NCBI GenBank assembly: GCA_001599755.1
Contig: BCHX01000006.1
Coordinates: 541,698 to 605,697, forward strand
DNA: 64,000 nt
Reading direction: 5' to 3'
From: Gliomastix tumulicola
Lineage: Eukaryota > Ascomycota > Sordariomycetes > Hypocreales > Bionectriaceae
Shown: positions 34,076 through 46,527 of the stretch, piece by piece
How positions within the stretch are numbered: position 1 is the stretch's first letter
How the letters are laid out: each line of letters opens with the position of its first letter
Notes under the pieces: model-generated
What the model was told of the DNA's origin: nothing
Database searches by the model: none
Seen by the model: only the letters and a program-made list of their open reading frames with translations
Program-made: the position numbers and the translations under genes

Positions 34076-35909
34076 CTAAAATTCATTGACCTTTCGAGCC
34101 AGCACCCGGACATTGTCGACAAGGCCCTCGACGAGCTCCGAATACCTATGCGGAGCGCCGTCCATGGCCCTTCGAGCTTGGTCAATCAGGATGTGCGGCG
34201 AAAGCTCAATTTCGAGCTCGTGCTCTTTATCCAATCGGGCGCCCTGTTCGATATACGGTCAGCATCCTGGTCAGCCGTACAAAGTTGAAGAGAGCACTTA
34301 CACCAGGACCGTTCGACTGCTGCGTCACCTGCGTGAGGTCGATCTGATAGTGGCCATGCGTATAGCTCAGGCGGTCCTTGTTCCGGTCCGGCTGCCTCTC
34401 CATGCCTCGCGATGCCGTCATTTGCTCCAGCTCCTCAACTGGTCCGTCCCAGTCCATTTCCAGATTGACACTGAGTCGGCAATCCATCTGGCAGGTAGGC
34501 AGATGCAGATCAATGTCAGCCACCCGGGCTTTGATGATCTTGCCCAGGATCTCCCGGGTTCTCTGGTCGTAGGTGACACGGACGCGCACGCTCTTGCGGC
34601 CCAGGAGATGGCGCATAGCACCAGGGAGACGGTTCTGGAACTCGGGAGACAGCTCGAAGAAGCGGTCAATCTCCCGACGGTGCTTGTACAGCACCTGGAT
34701 GCGTTTGCCGCCCGAGCTGGGATTACGAGGATCAGTCTCGATGACCATCTTGTTGAGGAAATCGTTGAAGGACTTGTGGTGAGCCTACTCGACGTTAGTC
34801 AACCATGATCTCTTTTCCAATTCAGCAGGTTGCTCACCTCTGTCATGCTACTCTTAAACGCAGTCCGTCCAGTGTCCTCGAGGATAGCCTCTGATGACAA
34901 ACTGCGGTCGACCCGATGATTGGTATCCTTGTCAATCAGCGTGCCGAGCTTGGCCTCAATCTCGAACTTGATCCCACGGCTGGAAATCTCTTGAAAGTCG
35001 GGGTTGTTGAGCACGTTGAGGAAGAGGAAGTCGGCGACAGTCTTAGACGCCTCTTCGTAAGGCTTCAGGCCTGTGATACTGGCCTCCCATGGTCCCAGTA
35101 GGTCCTGAGGGCCCGACTCCGGTACCACTGGCGGCCCTGCCTGTGACGCGCGGTTGGGTTGGGCCTTGACGGCTTCCGGTGAATTATGTCGACTCCTTGG
35201 CTTGTTGACCACGCCGTCGGGCTTGCCCCCATTAAGGTGGCTGTGGACGCGCTTCTGGAGGACAAAGTTGGCATGCGACGGTAGCTGCTTGCCGAGGATG
35301 CGCACGCTTTTCGCCCATATTGGCTCCTCGCGCCGAATGATCCGTCTCTTGCGCGCAAAAGTGGGCGACGGCTTTTCCTTCTTCACTATCGTGGGCGAGG
35401 AGGGCTGCCTCTGGGGCAGGTGTCCGCCGTTAACGTCACCAGGCGCAGGGCGCACCTCCTTGTGCTCAAGCTCGCGGGGGCTGAGGTCTCGGTCTGCAAG
35501 CTTTCGCTTCGCGGGCGTCGTCGCCCGTTCGTTGTCGATGGCCATGGGCTCGACGGAGGGGCGATGTACCGGTCGCGGGAGTTCGATATCCTTGGAAAAC
35601 GAGTTTCGGTCGGCGTTGCTTGGGAGAGAAGGCACTCTTGTCTTGGGGCTAACAGACATGCTATGCTCGCGCTCGTGATGCGAAAGTCGGTGGACGTGAT
35701 TATCTGCAACCGGAGACTCGTGCACCCTATGCACCTGGGCAGGCGATTGCTGTTGCTGTTGGACGGGTGCATGCGGGGGTTTGTGTGCGTGTGCCAGAGG
35801 TGGTGAGTTTTGTGTTTGCACCACGTGAGGCCCGGGCGCGGAAGGCATCCGCTTTTGATACGGGCTCTGTGGCTGTGATTGCGGTTGTGGCGGCGGATGT
35901 TGTTGTAAT

Positions 35910-35945
<36 letters not shown>

Positions 35946-36967
35946 AGAAGCGGCTGCTGTCCTTGTTGCGGCGGGTGCTGTTGTTGGGATGAATAGCCCA
36001 CGGGGGCTGTGGATTGTCTTTGCAACGTCGACAAAGGAGGGCCGAGCGGTGTAGGCGGTTGACTTGGTTGACGGGGCGGGTATTCAGCATTAGGAAGCGC
36101 CTGGGGTGTCGCGGATACGGGACTACCTTGGAATGGTGTCCCGTAATGCTGCTGGCTATGCGCTGAGGTCGGCGTCGGTGTCGATTGAATAGACTGGGAG
36201 CGCTGGTGTATCAACGGATGAGAACCGCCAGGCGTAGCGACCGGGGGCGTCTGCGGAACGGCGCCATGCTGCTGGCCGTACGGACCCGGCCCATGGGGAT
36301 AGCTGTCCTGGCGCTGAGGTTGGTGCGGCGGATAGGCGCCACCAGGGGGATACGGCTGGTGTCGAATGCTTGGACTCGTCATCTCGGGTTGCTGGTGCGA
36401 CGGTGGGAAAGGATAGCCCCCTGGCGTCCCAGCGGGAGCGCCGGTGGGAGTTGGGCTTGGCCGGTACGCAGTCGGTGATGGCGCCGGCATGGGAGGACCG
36501 GTAGGAGACCGAGCATCGTGATGGAACGAATTGGCCGGCTGCAGAGGAGGAGGAGGCGCAGGCCGACCTGGGTACTGACCTGGAGTTTGATACGGCGACT
36601 GCGGTGGATATGAGGAGCCCGGCGGCGGTTGCTGCTGCGGCTGCTGTTGTTGCTGTTGTTGCTGTTGTTGCTGTTGCTGGACGGGCTGCGGCTGTTGGTG
36701 GGCGTGATGGGGAGGTATATGATGCTGCGGAGGGTATTCTTGCGACGGCGGCCTGCCTCCAGGCGACTGCAAAGGCTGCGGATGGTTAGGATATTCGCCG
36801 CGGTACGGGTAGCCCGCGGGGCTGCGCTGCTGCGACTGAGGATGAGGTTGAGGTTGAGGCTGGATAGGACGGTGCTGCTGCTGGGGGGTCGGCGGCGCTT
36901 TCGAAGGCTTCCGCTCGCGATCACGGTCGCCCGTGTCGGAGCTGTTCAGGACGGAACGGAGATCCAT
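34076..36967 (-). CDS. cet1: mRNA-capping enzyme beta subunit (RNA 5'-triphosphatase, Cet1 type)
   Basis: Three exons (36967-34838, 34784-34302, 34243-34076) give 926 residues. The catalytic beta-tunnel domain fills the last 300 residues. Metal motif A is IKFEIEAKLGT, VRVRVTYDQ carries tunnel residues, and the C-terminal metal motif is ELEIELSPHILI. This enzyme removes the gamma phosphate of nascent mRNA as the first step of capping in the nucleus. The N-terminal 600 residues are disordered, rich in Gln, Pro, Ser and His, with two poly-Gln tracts and a VLNSSDT start. Near residue 530 lies a segment with RKRRIIRREEPIWAKSVRILGKQLP, which may be the docking site for the guanylyltransferase, by analogy with yeast Cet1 (its WAQKW-like element). 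The poly-Gln length is unusual. The gene looks intact. Confidence 0.93.
35912..35950. repeat. GCT/CAG trinucleotide run (poly-Gln) in cet1
   Basis: About twelve consecutive trinucleotides encode a Gln tract on the minus strand in the disordered part of the capping enzyme subunit. Confidence 0.9.
36625..36680. repeat. Second poly-Gln tract in cet1
   Basis: Mixed GTT and GCT triplets on the plus strand encode about thirteen glutamines on the minus strand, followed by further Gln and Pro residues. Confidence 0.9.
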
Positions 36968-39272
36968 TGCGAAGGGCTCGAACCGAGCGAGTCTAGGACG
37001 GTATCAATTGATAGGTCGGCTCGTGCCGTCTGGTCTGGTCGCAACAAGGATGGTTCGGTCGTGTCCCATTCGGCTGGGCCTTGGGCATGTGGCTCGTCGC
37101 TCGTGGCTCGTAGCACGGGAAGCGTGTTTGCAGGCGTCTACTCGTCGTCGATGACAGCCGTGATTGAGGAAAGCGCGTCAAATGCGGATGCGACTCGGTC
37201 GCAAGCAGACATTGTCGCGCTATCACCAAATGCCAGGCAAGGGGAGCCAGGGGGGAGGACACGATCCTGGTTCGTGTCCAACCCGGCACCAGGCGAGCGC
37301 AGATCGGCCGCGAATTACGGCGCGCGCGCACACGCACAGGCAGGCAGTCGGACGGCTGGAGAGGCCGGCGGTATTGGAGCTGCAGGCGCTGCTGGGGCGA
37401 GGAGGCGATGCGCGGCGCTGCGTGGCGTTGCGATGCGATGCGATTGAATGCACGTCGGACGCGAAACTGAAGCTGGTGACAAGAGGTCGATGACTGGCAA
37501 AAAAAGGGTAACCGGCGAAAAAAAAATTGGACAGGTCTAGAGATTCAGCCCAACGCGGAGAGCTAGTCCACGGTACAAGTGCCAGCAACGTCTACCTCGT
37601 GCAATACACCGCACAGACGCTGCGCTGGACGAATTGACGACAATAAATGCCCGAATGAGTGAGGTAGGACGGGAGAGGAGCTCAATTTCAAGGTCCGCAG
37701 CAAGAGAGGAACGGCTGGGAGCTGGCAGCTATTGAGGGGGAGGTAGCCTGGAGGTAAGAGCCCGAGTACCTGCTCAGGTATCTGAGACATGCAGACTGAG
37801 GGGGCTTGGGGCGTCTTTGCGCTCTTTTAGCGGTGAACAGGCGTGGCAGAACCAACAAACGCCAGTGTCATCTCTCGCGTCCAACCTGGCAAGAACAGGT
37901 CTTTGTTGTCCGTTCTGTTCCTCCTGACGGCTGCCTTTCTTTGCTTCTTCCCAGCTCCCAACTCCTCCATCACGCCCGGCACACGCTAAACGGAATGAAT
38001 GGGACGGTATCTGCCCAAAGTACATGCAGTGCATGCAGCTCCCGATGTGGTTTAGCGACTGCCAGTGGATTCCGCCCGCTGTAAAATTACGGGACCATCA
38101 GCCTCACAGCCAAAAGCCACTTGGAACTGCCAGGCCTCTCTCTCCGGGCAAGATCCCGATGCACGACAAACAGGCAAACGTCCGTTGGTGCGTTGTTCAA
38201 TATTCGTTGGCTGATGTGTCCCCTCCGCCGCTCCCTTGCATGAGCATTGCATCGTGCAAGGCAACAGGGAGGGTCGGGTGGACATGTGCCCATACGCCAA
38301 CACCACCAGGTTTGATCTTTCTCGTGCAGAGGGCGCAGCAGTGTGCAAGGATCTCCTGTGTCATCAAACCAGATGGGCATCCTATCCATGCCCTCGGCGC
38401 CACCATTTCGGAGGAGGACGCATCCACGAGTTCGGTGGCAGCCTGCGCGGGCCTGTTCGTCCTTGCTGGAGCATGGAGACAGGGTTGGGCGGGCGTCGGT
38501 GATACTCTTCTCCGGGTGTTCTCGTCATGTACTACCCTACATGTTCCCGTGCGCTCAGCTTTGCAACACTCGTCTTGCAATAAGAGCTGGTGTTTTCTGT
38601 TATTTTGCGAAGATTGACTGAAGCTCGCTCCATTTCGATCTTCAATGTACATCTTTTGGCTAGTATGTTGTGTGAACGGAATGGAAGTGACAGCATGAAG
38701 TACTTAGGTTGGTAGTAGGCAAGAGAGCTGGAGGTCAGGTGCCTTCTTGAGTTGAGTGTGCTCAGCAGGGCATTTCTAAACGCCCAAACCAGGTTGTAAC
38801 GCGGCAATCCGTACATTCGGAGTGAGCCACCTAGTAGGAATGACCTGAGTAGGTAACAAGGGCACTGATTGATGAGTTTCCTCAGATGCGCAATAGGTAT
38901 CCCATGAAGAAACACAAGACTGATCACGTGCTTTGTCTTCTGCTGAGCTCAGATTGTGCTGAATCAGCATTCCTCTAACCCAATATGGCGATGTGGGCAC
39001 TCAAAGCTGCACCATGAGGCAGCTGTGCCTGACGTGGATCTTCCGCCTGCTGTCGTTTCCATGCGATTCGTTGCCGAGCCATCATCGCTGCCCTCACTTT
39101 ACGCACAACAACAGAGTCTCTTCCGACCATCCTACGTTCTGCCGAGGCTGCCATCACTCCTCTGGCATATATTGACCAGGTCGAGACTGTCCACCTCCAA
39201 ATTGTCGCATTCTTCCCTCCCCTCCCCCCTCGCCGCTATCGTCGCCCGGAGCAACAGGCAGATCTTCTCGCA
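36968..39272. other. Divergent promoter region, cet1 and rpn2
   Basis: This 2.3-kb region lies between two divergent essential genes. I looked for the yeast Rpn4 proteasome element (GGTGGCAAA) before rpn2 and did not find an exact copy. Short open frames show no motifs. Confidence 0.55.
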
Positions 39273-42200
39273 ATGCCTGGGTTAGTTTCGGCCACGGGCG
39301 TCCTCGCCTTCCTCGGAGAGGACGAGCCAGAGCTCAAGGTGTTCGCTCTTCAGACTCTGAACGATGATATTGACACCGTTTGGACCGAGGTGGCCGGCAC
39401 TCTTAGCGAGATGTATGACGAAATACCTCTCCCTTTGCAAGCGGCACGCGCAGACGTCTGACCATTTGACACAGTGAAGCTCTCTACGAAGACGAATCCT
39501 TCCCGGAACGCCAGCTCGCCGCTCTCGTGCTTGCCAAAGTTTATTATCACCTCCAGGCCTACAATGAGAGCATGATCTTCGCTCTCGCCGCCGGCGACCT
39601 CTTCAAGCTCGACTCGCCCGGCGAATTCGAGGAGACCATCATCTCCAAGTGCGTCGACCAGTACATTGCCACCACCGCTGCCAAGAACGCTGCCCCGAAA
39701 GCTGCCGAGAGCGACGACCTTCCCCAGCTCGCCGCGACTTTCTCGAACCTTGCTGAAGGCAACATCACCTCGCCCACGACTCCCTTCTCCCAGACTGCGC
39801 TGCCGCCCAAATCCCTCCTGTCTCGCGCCTCTGTCGATGACACGATCCTCGAGACCAACTTGCCCCCCTCGGTTGTGAAGGAGGGCCGCTCCAACTCGAT
39901 CGCCCAGCTCCCCGACAAGGCCACCGAGACGGCTCTGCAGCGAGTCATTGAGCGACTCTTCGAGAGCTGCTTGCAGCAGGGGCGCTACAGGCAGGTCGTC
40001 GGTATCGCGGTCGAGTCCAGGAACTTGGATGTCTTGCGCCGGGTCATTCAGCGCGCTAGCGAAGATGAGAAGTCCCAGGGCAAATCGCAGGACTCTGCGC
40101 CGGGGCCTGCCGAGGAGCTCATGGACTATGCCCTAGGCATCTGCATGGATATTGTCCAAGAGCGCGGCCTCCGTCACCAGATCCTGCGCCTTGTGTTGGA
40201 TCTCCTCAACGAAATCCCCAACCCCGACTACTTTGCCATCGCCAAGTGCGTTGTCTATCTCGATGCGGACGAAGAGGCTTCTCAGATGCTCCAGAACCTC
40301 GTCGAGGAAGGCACCCGAACCGCAACGGCCAACGCTTACCAAATCGCTTTCGACCTGTACGACAACGGCACCCAGGAGTTCCTTGGCAAGGTCCTCGCCT
40401 CCCTCCCGTCGGGCGAGCTTCCCGCACCAGAGCCCAAGGAAACGGACGAGAATGCGCCTCTGCTGGAGAACCAGGAGCCCGAGGAGACCGAGGATATCAA
40501 GGTTATCAAGATCTGGGGCAAGATCCGCGAGATCCTCAGTGGCTCTACCACGATTCGCCTGAACATTGAGTTCCTCTACCGCAACAATCGAACCGACAGC
40601 AGTATCTTGAACAAGGTCCGTGATAGTCTCGAGGGCCGCAACTCGATTTTCCACAGCGCCGTCACGTTTTGCAACGCGTTCATGAACCAGGGTACGACAA
40701 ACGACAAGTTCTTCCGAGACAACCTCGACTGGCTCGGCAAGGCTGTCAACTGGTCCAAGTTCACGGCGACGGCCGCTCTAGGTGTCCTGCACAGGGGCAA
40801 CCTCAAGCAGGCTCGTAAGCTTCTGGAGCCGTACCTCCCCAGAGCTGGTGGCCTTGGTAGTGGCTCGGCCTATAGTCAGGGCGGTGCCCTCTACGCCTAC
40901 GGTCTGATCCACGCCAACCACGGAGCTGGTGCCGTGGACTACCTGAAGGAGCAGTTCATGAGTGCCGAGGACGAGGTTCTTCAGCACGGTGGGTCTCTTG
41001 GTCTCGGTATCGCTGGCATGGCTACCGGCGACACGGAGACGTTTGAGAAGCTCAAGGATATCCTGTTCCAGGACTCTGCCATCAATGGCGAGGCTGTCGC
41101 TCTCTCCATGGGTCTCATTATGCTGGGCACCGGCAACGCTAAGGCCATTGAGGACATGGTGACGTATGCCCACGAGACGACGCACGAGAAGATTGTTCGT
41201 GGTGTGTCCATCGGTATGGCTCTCATCATGTACGGCCGCCAGGAGGGTGCCGACGTGTTGATTGAGGGTCTCCTCAGGGATCCCGACCCGACTCTGCGCT
41301 ATGGTGGTATCCTGACTATTGCGCTCGCCTACTGCGGTACTGGCAGCAACAAGGCCATCCGCAAGCTCCTCCATGTTGCCGTTAGCGACGTCAGCGACGA
41401 CGTGCGACGTATCGCCGTCATGAGCTTGGGCTTCATCCTCTTCCGCAAGCCTGGCAGTGTCCCTCGTATGGTCGAGCTCCTCTCCGAGTCCTACAACCCC
41501 CACGTCCGCTACGGTTCCGCCATGGCCCTCGGTATCGCCTGTGCCGGCACTGGCCTGGACGAGGCCATTGACCTGCTCGAGCCCATGATGAAGGACCCTA
41601 CCGACTTCGTCCGCCAGGGTGCGCTCATCGCGCTCTCCATGATCATGGTCCAGCAGAACGAGGTTATGAACCCCAAGGTTGCATCGATCCGCAAGACGCT
41701 CAAGAAGGTCGTTGGCGACCGTCACGAGGACGCCATGACCAAGTTTGGTGCTGCTCTGGCCCTCGGCATCATCGATGCGGGCGGCCGCAACTGCACTATC
41801 GGCCTCCAGACGCAGACCGGCAACCTCAACATGGCTGGCATCGTCGGCATGGCTGTCTTCACCCAGTACTGGTACTGGTTCCCGTTCACCCACTTCCTCT
41901 CCCTGAGCTTCACGCCTACGGCCGTCATCGGTCTCGACCACGACCTCGAGATGCCCGACTTCAAGTTCTACTGCGCCACCCGACAGAGCCTGTTCGACTA
42001 TCCGCCGGAGCAGGAGGTCAAGGCGGAGGAGGGACCCGCTCTGATCGCCACTGCTATCCTGTCCACGACGGCCCAGGCCAAGCGTCGCGCGCAGAAGAAG
42101 GAGAAGGCCCAGCAGAAGGACGGTATGGACATTGACTCGGGCAAGCCTGCCGCTGGCGATAAGATGGACATCGACGACGACAAGGAGAAGAAGAAGGACG

Positions 42201-42850
42201 AGGAGAAGGAGAAGAAGGATGGCGAGGACAAGGAGTCTACTCCCACCGAGGCTAAGAAGAAGCCCGAGAAGGAGAAGGTCGGCTTCGAGATTGAGAACAT
42301 GAGCCGTGTCCTGCCCGGGCAGCTCAAGTACATCAGCTTCCCATCAGGGCGCTACAAGCCCGTCAAGAAGGTACGCGATCCAACACGTTTAAATGCTTCC
42401 TGATCGTTACGTATACTAACTGTATTTCAGCCTACTGGTGGCCCCCTCCTGCTCGACGACACGCAGCCTGACGAGCCCAAGTCCCTCATCGAGGAGAAGC
42501 TCAAGAAACTGACGATTGAGCGCGCCCCCGTCGCCGGCGCCTCCAACCGCCGCGGCGACCGTCCCTCGGCTGCTGCCAGTGGCCGCTCCATCCTCGACTC
42601 CCTCGTCGACCCGTCCGGCGGCCCGACTGGCAACCCCGTCGTCGACCAGCTGATCCGCAGCTCGCAGGCCCGCGGCGGCATCGGCGGCAACATCATCCAG
42701 CGAACGCCGCAGACGCCCGGCTCCGGTGCTGCTGCTGCGGCCGGTGTGCTGACGGCCGTCGATGAGGATAATGAGGGGGATGAGGAAGCCAAGGTGCCCG
42801 CGGAGTTTGACTACTTTACCGACGTGAGTGAGGACGAGGACGAGGATTAG
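39273..42850 (+). CDS. rpn2: 26S proteasome regulatory subunit Rpn2 (PSMD1)
   Basis: Three exons (39273-39412, 39475-42370, 42431-42850) join in phase and give 1151 residues. The N-terminus (ATGVLAFLGEDEPELKVFALQTLNDDIDTVWTE) and VLAKVYYHLQAYNESM are the usual helical opening. The PC repeats run from about residue 410 to 800, seen as repeated Gly-Leu/Ala-Ala blocks such as GLGIAGMATGD, ALSMGLIMLGTGN and GSAMALGIACAGTG. A Lys/Glu-rich linker (EKAQQKDGMDIDSG, KEKKKDEEKEKK) precedes the C-terminal beta segment KVGFEIENMSRVLPGQLKYI. The end adds an acidic tail (SEDEDED). In the 19S base of the proteasome, Rpn2 scaffolds Rpn1, the ATPase ring and the ubiquitin receptor Rpn13, which binds near the C-terminus. 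At 1151 residues it is longer than yeast Rpn2. Confidence 0.96.
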
Positions 42851-43285
42851 AGCGTCGACTGAGGCTGTCTGATCGCTTGTGGTATCTCGGGCGCAAGGCT
42901 AAGACTGTTTTGTTTTATCTCGCGTCTTTGTACAATTCATCGAAGTGGTAGCGAGGGTCGGCAGCAGTTTACATACTAGACAAACATGCATACAGTTAAT
43001 CCCATCTATGTGATTTTTTTCTTTTTTTTTCATTACGTGAATTTAGTATTTTTTTTATTCGTTCCTTTTTTGCCATTGCTGCCAGTTCTATGTCGCTCTT
43101 GCGTGTGTGTACAGTTGCCGTCTAATTTAGGGGGTATCAAATTTACAAATACAAGCCTTCCCTTTTTCGTGGGAGTGTTATTTCCCCATGACCTGATGAT
43201 TAATTATCCTTTCCCTCCGTTGTCTACTAGTATATAATATTATCTTACGCCTGACTGACTGCTTGACAGCCCGTAATGTATTGTA
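42851..43285. other. Convergent intergenic region
   Basis: The 435 bases hold two gene 3' ends, with several T-rich runs near 43015-43070. Nothing else was seen. Confidence 0.65.
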
Positions 43286-45178
43286 TTACTTCCCCCCTGG
43301 CGGCGCCGTCCTCTGAACACCGGGCTGGCAGTCCGAGCACACCTTGACCCGATGCCACGCCGTCGCCAGGTTCCCGCGCAGATTCCACGTGGCGGCGTGG
43401 CTCTCGGGCTGCGTGTTGTAGCTCTCGTCCGTGGCCTTGACGACGATGTTCGTGCAGGCGGATTCGGATGCGTCGTCGTCGTCTCCGTCGTCGTCTCCGT
43501 CGGCGGTCTTCTTGAAGGCCTCGGCCGGTATGACGCCGTTGAAACGCCAGCGCTTCCAGGCCCAGGCGGCGTGACCCGTGCACTGCCCCTGGGGACCTTG
43601 GCAGTCCGGTAGGAGGTGCGCCTGCGACCAGGTGGCGCCGTCGTCGAGCGAGACGTCGACGCGGACGATGGCCCTCCCGCCGCCCGAGTATGCGTACCCT
43701 CCTAGCGAGACGGCCTTGGCTGCGGGTGATGCATCACTGGGCGGGTGCACCTTCAGGGTCGTGATGGCGCTCTGCACGGGCATCTCCTGGATCGCGGGCG
43801 CCGCGTCCCAGTCGACCTTGACCTGGTTCGGCCCGAAGCACTTGTAGTCCCTGCGCTGCCACTGGCTCGTGCTCTCCTCGTCGCTGAGCGTGATGCGGCT
43901 GAGCCACTTGACCGACCGCGCGGCGACGTGGCCCGGCACCACCGACCGCAGGGGGAAGCCGTGATCGCGGGGCAGCGGGGCGCCGTTCATGGACCAGGCG
44001 AGGAGGACGTCGCCGTAAGGGTCGAGGGCCTTCCGGATGGGGATGCTCGCGGCGTAGGCCTCCATCCCAGCAAAGTGTACATGTTTCACATCGTCTTCGT
44101 CGTCGGAGGCGTCGTCGTCGGATGCTGACGCATCGTACCCGGCATCGGCGAGGACATCCGCGAGGGAGACGCCCTGCCACGTCGCGTTGGATATGGCCCC
44201 CGTGTTCCACGGCAGCCCGTTGGCCTTGCGCTTCGACCCCTGACTCATGTTCGCCCGTCTGTTCCCCGAGCACTGCAGCACGGCGGTGACGCTGCGGTGC
44301 GGGAAGCGCGTCTTCAGCTCGTTGAGCGTGTACACGCGCGCAGAGCCGTCCGGCAGCTCGACCGTCAACGTATGCCTGTCCGGATCCCCGTCGATCGTGG
44401 GCACCCACATGTGATTCCGCACGTAGAAGAGGTCGTTGGGCGTGAGGAAGCTGTCGTCGAGCGCATACCCGGGCGTCTCCGCATTCCGCGGCTTGTCCGT
44501 GCGCGTGATGAGGTCCGCATGTCGTCTCGGGTCGTCCGCGAAGGGATCCTGTACGAGGTCGGCCACAACCCCGTTCGAGTCGAGATCCGCGGCGTGTACT
44601 CGGCCGATGAGGTACGTCGCGAGGATGTCGCGCACGTAGTCCTGCTTGTGGATGGTGAAGATATCCCAGTACGCATCTATAGAGCCGCCGGCGGCACGGA
44701 GGATGACGTCGCCTCCCGGATGGGCTGGGATCCAGTCGGTGATGTCGTACACGCGGCTGCCGTAGATGACCCAGGGATTCTTGGAGGTGCCGTCGTGCTG
44801 GCGGATCTCGGAGAGGCGGAAGCAGGGGAGGTTGTCGTAGTCGTCGTTGCTCTCGGTAGCAGTCGAAGAAGATATGGTCGAGGGCTGTTCTTGGAGGTGT
44901 GCGGCGTCGAGGGAGGCGGTTCGGAAGAAGGCTGCTGCGGCGAAGGAGGAGAGGCCGATGCCGGCGACGACGATCGTTGTTCGGGAGAACGTTCTCGGAG
45001 GCGCGTAGCCTGGTCGAGTGCCTGGTTTCGAAGCGGAAAAGAAGCCGTCGCTCGTCTGGAAGGGTCGCTTCGAGGAGGTGTTGAAGCGGCGCGCGGGAGT
45101 CGGGAGTCGGGTCGGGGGGAGGAGGAGAGGGCGCCGGCAGAGGTGAGTCGCCCATTGGGGCTTCATAACGGCCGACAT
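43286..45178 (-). CDS. SUOX: Sulfite oxidase, mitochondrial (cytochrome b5 plus Mo cofactor)
   Basis: This single exon gives 630 residues. The first 60 residues are Arg/Ser-rich with few acids, as in a mitochondrial targeting sequence, and a hydrophobic stretch (TTIVVAGIGLSSFAAAAFF) follows, as in intermembrane-space proteins. A cytochrome b5 domain spans about residues 115-195, with heme ligands in the HPGG loop and in FTIHKQDYV. The molybdenum domain has the ligand cysteine in VLQCSGNRRANMS and the family block DHGFPLRSVVPG. The dimerisation domain ends with ATWNLRGNLATAWHRVKV. The enzyme oxidises toxic sulfite to sulfate and passes electrons to cytochrome c. Two acidic Asp-rich inserts (near residues 335 and 575) are not part of the standard fold. 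Other fungal sulfite oxidases lack the heme domain; this one has it. Confidence 0.94.
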   Translation of the reverse strand: MSAVMKPQWATHLCRRPLLLPPTRLPTPARRFNTSSKRPFQTSDGFFSASKPGTRPGYAPPRTFSRTTIVVAGIGLSSFAAAAFFRTASLDAAHLQEQPSTISSSTATESNDDYDNLPCFRLSEIRQHDGTSKNPWVIYGSRVYDITDWIPAHPGGDVILRAAGGSIDAYWDIFTIHKQDYVRDILATYLIGRVHAADLDSNGVVADLVQDPFADDPRRHADLITRTDKPRNAETPGYALDDSFLTPNDLFYVRNHMWVPTIDGDPDRHTLTVELPDGSARVYTLNELKTRFPHRSVTAVLQCSGNRRANMSQGSKRKANGLPWNTGAISNATWQGVSLADVLADAGYDASASDDDASDDEDDVKHVHFAGMEAYAASIPIRKALDPYGDVLLAWSMNGAPLPRDHGFPLRSVVPGHVAARSVKWLSRITLSDEESTSQWQRRDYKCFGPNQVKVDWDAAPAIQEMPVQSAITTLKVHPPSDASPAAKAVSLGGYAYSGGGRAIVRVDVSLDDGATWSQAHLLPDCQGPQGQCTGHAAWAWKRWRFNGVIPAEAFKKTADGDDDGDDDDASESACTNIVVKATDESYNTQPESHAATWNLRGNLATAWHRVKVCSDCQPGVQRTAPPGGK

Positions 45179-46527
45179 GATCGTGTATTACAGTCGGCAG
45201 GACAAAGGAGAGTCGTGGAATAGCAATTCGAGATTCGAGAGAGCAGCCGTATCATGATAAGCCCATGGTCGTCGTGTGCGTCGGCTCGGGAGCGAAAGTC
45301 GGAGCTGAGCAGGGCGCCGGCTGACTTCCAACCTTTTTATTAACAGCCAGGGGGGGGCAGGTCGCACAATGGCGCGTCGTGTCTCGGGTTCTCGTGTGTC
45401 TCAGTAAACGAATGGCAATGAAAGAGAAGAAGGAAAAAAGAAAAAGGGAGAGGCCGCCGGGCGAACAGGCCGTTAAGTAACAGGAATTGACGAGGAGGAC
45501 GGGAAGGAGGGAGAGACGAAGCTAGAAAAGCCCCGGACTGTTCACATGACGAGGTTTGGGGACGCTAAGCCGATAAGCAACGAGCAGGAACAGGGCTTCA
45601 GTCCATCGGCATCGCTTCCAGGAAGCTCGACAGACGGACACGAAGCTCGAGGAGGCAGGCTATTACGTATTGGCACCCCCAGGATCTTGTTTCCATCAAG
45701 TAAAGCGTGCATCTGGTGTTGCATCTGCAGCGGGAAAAGGCCGATGGTTGCCGCCCGTCCATTCATCCTGTCAGGATTTCAGGGTCTGAGCTTGGAGCTT
45801 ACAGGGGGCTTAGGGGGGCATGTCGCTGTAATTGGAGCCCTAGCAGCCCGACGGTCCTGGTCGACTGATAAACGAGCGACGGGCCATCGGCACCTCGCTT
45901 AGGGACGTCGGCGGCTCAGTCGGGGAGGGAATGCACTTCCTATCTCTGTCTCATATGAGTACTTAGTCTGGTATCTCACAGCATTCTCTGCTCCCGAGCT
46001 CATCCCTTCAGTTCCCCTCAGTGTACCTTATCGTGGTCTCACGATCTCGGTTTTAGGTACAAGGCCTTATCTTATCTTATCATTCATATCACTTCTTATC
46101 ATGCTTGACTGTCCCTCATCCTAGGACGTCTCACCATACCTTTGACGGTTGGCCGATCGATCCCATGGATCTAGATATTCAAGTGTAAAGCATCTGACGA
46201 GGTGCCAATTCAATGGCTACATCACGGCGCACAGTCAGGCTTCTGCTGATTAAGCCCTCCGACAGCACCCTGAACGGGCCTACCGAGCAGGTATCCCCGA
46301 CTCACAACGCTTCCATTTGCTGGGGCGTCAAAGATTCCACAGCTGATGAGGTCTTGTTTTGCGTCTTCATTATTATCTCGTCCCTAAAAGGAGCTCATGC
46401 GATGCTCCCTTTGTTCCTATAACTGCTCCCCTGGTTCCAGCAAGAGAAATCCGTGCCCGTATCCAAGAAACGCCGTGAAAATGTCCAAACGAAGCGGAAA
46501 CGAAATGACAGTACACTCCCCTCACGA
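45179..46527. other. Intergenic, sulfite oxidase promoter and F-box 3' end
   Basis: The 1.35 kb contains the presumed sulfite oxidase promoter (GA-rich stretch at about 45415-45460) and a TTATC-type repeat at about 46060-46085. No gene was seen. Confidence 0.55.

Noticed and set aside
40778..41941. 387-codon minus-strand frame
   Set aside because: It is antisense to rpn2, whose PC repeats are unmistakable.
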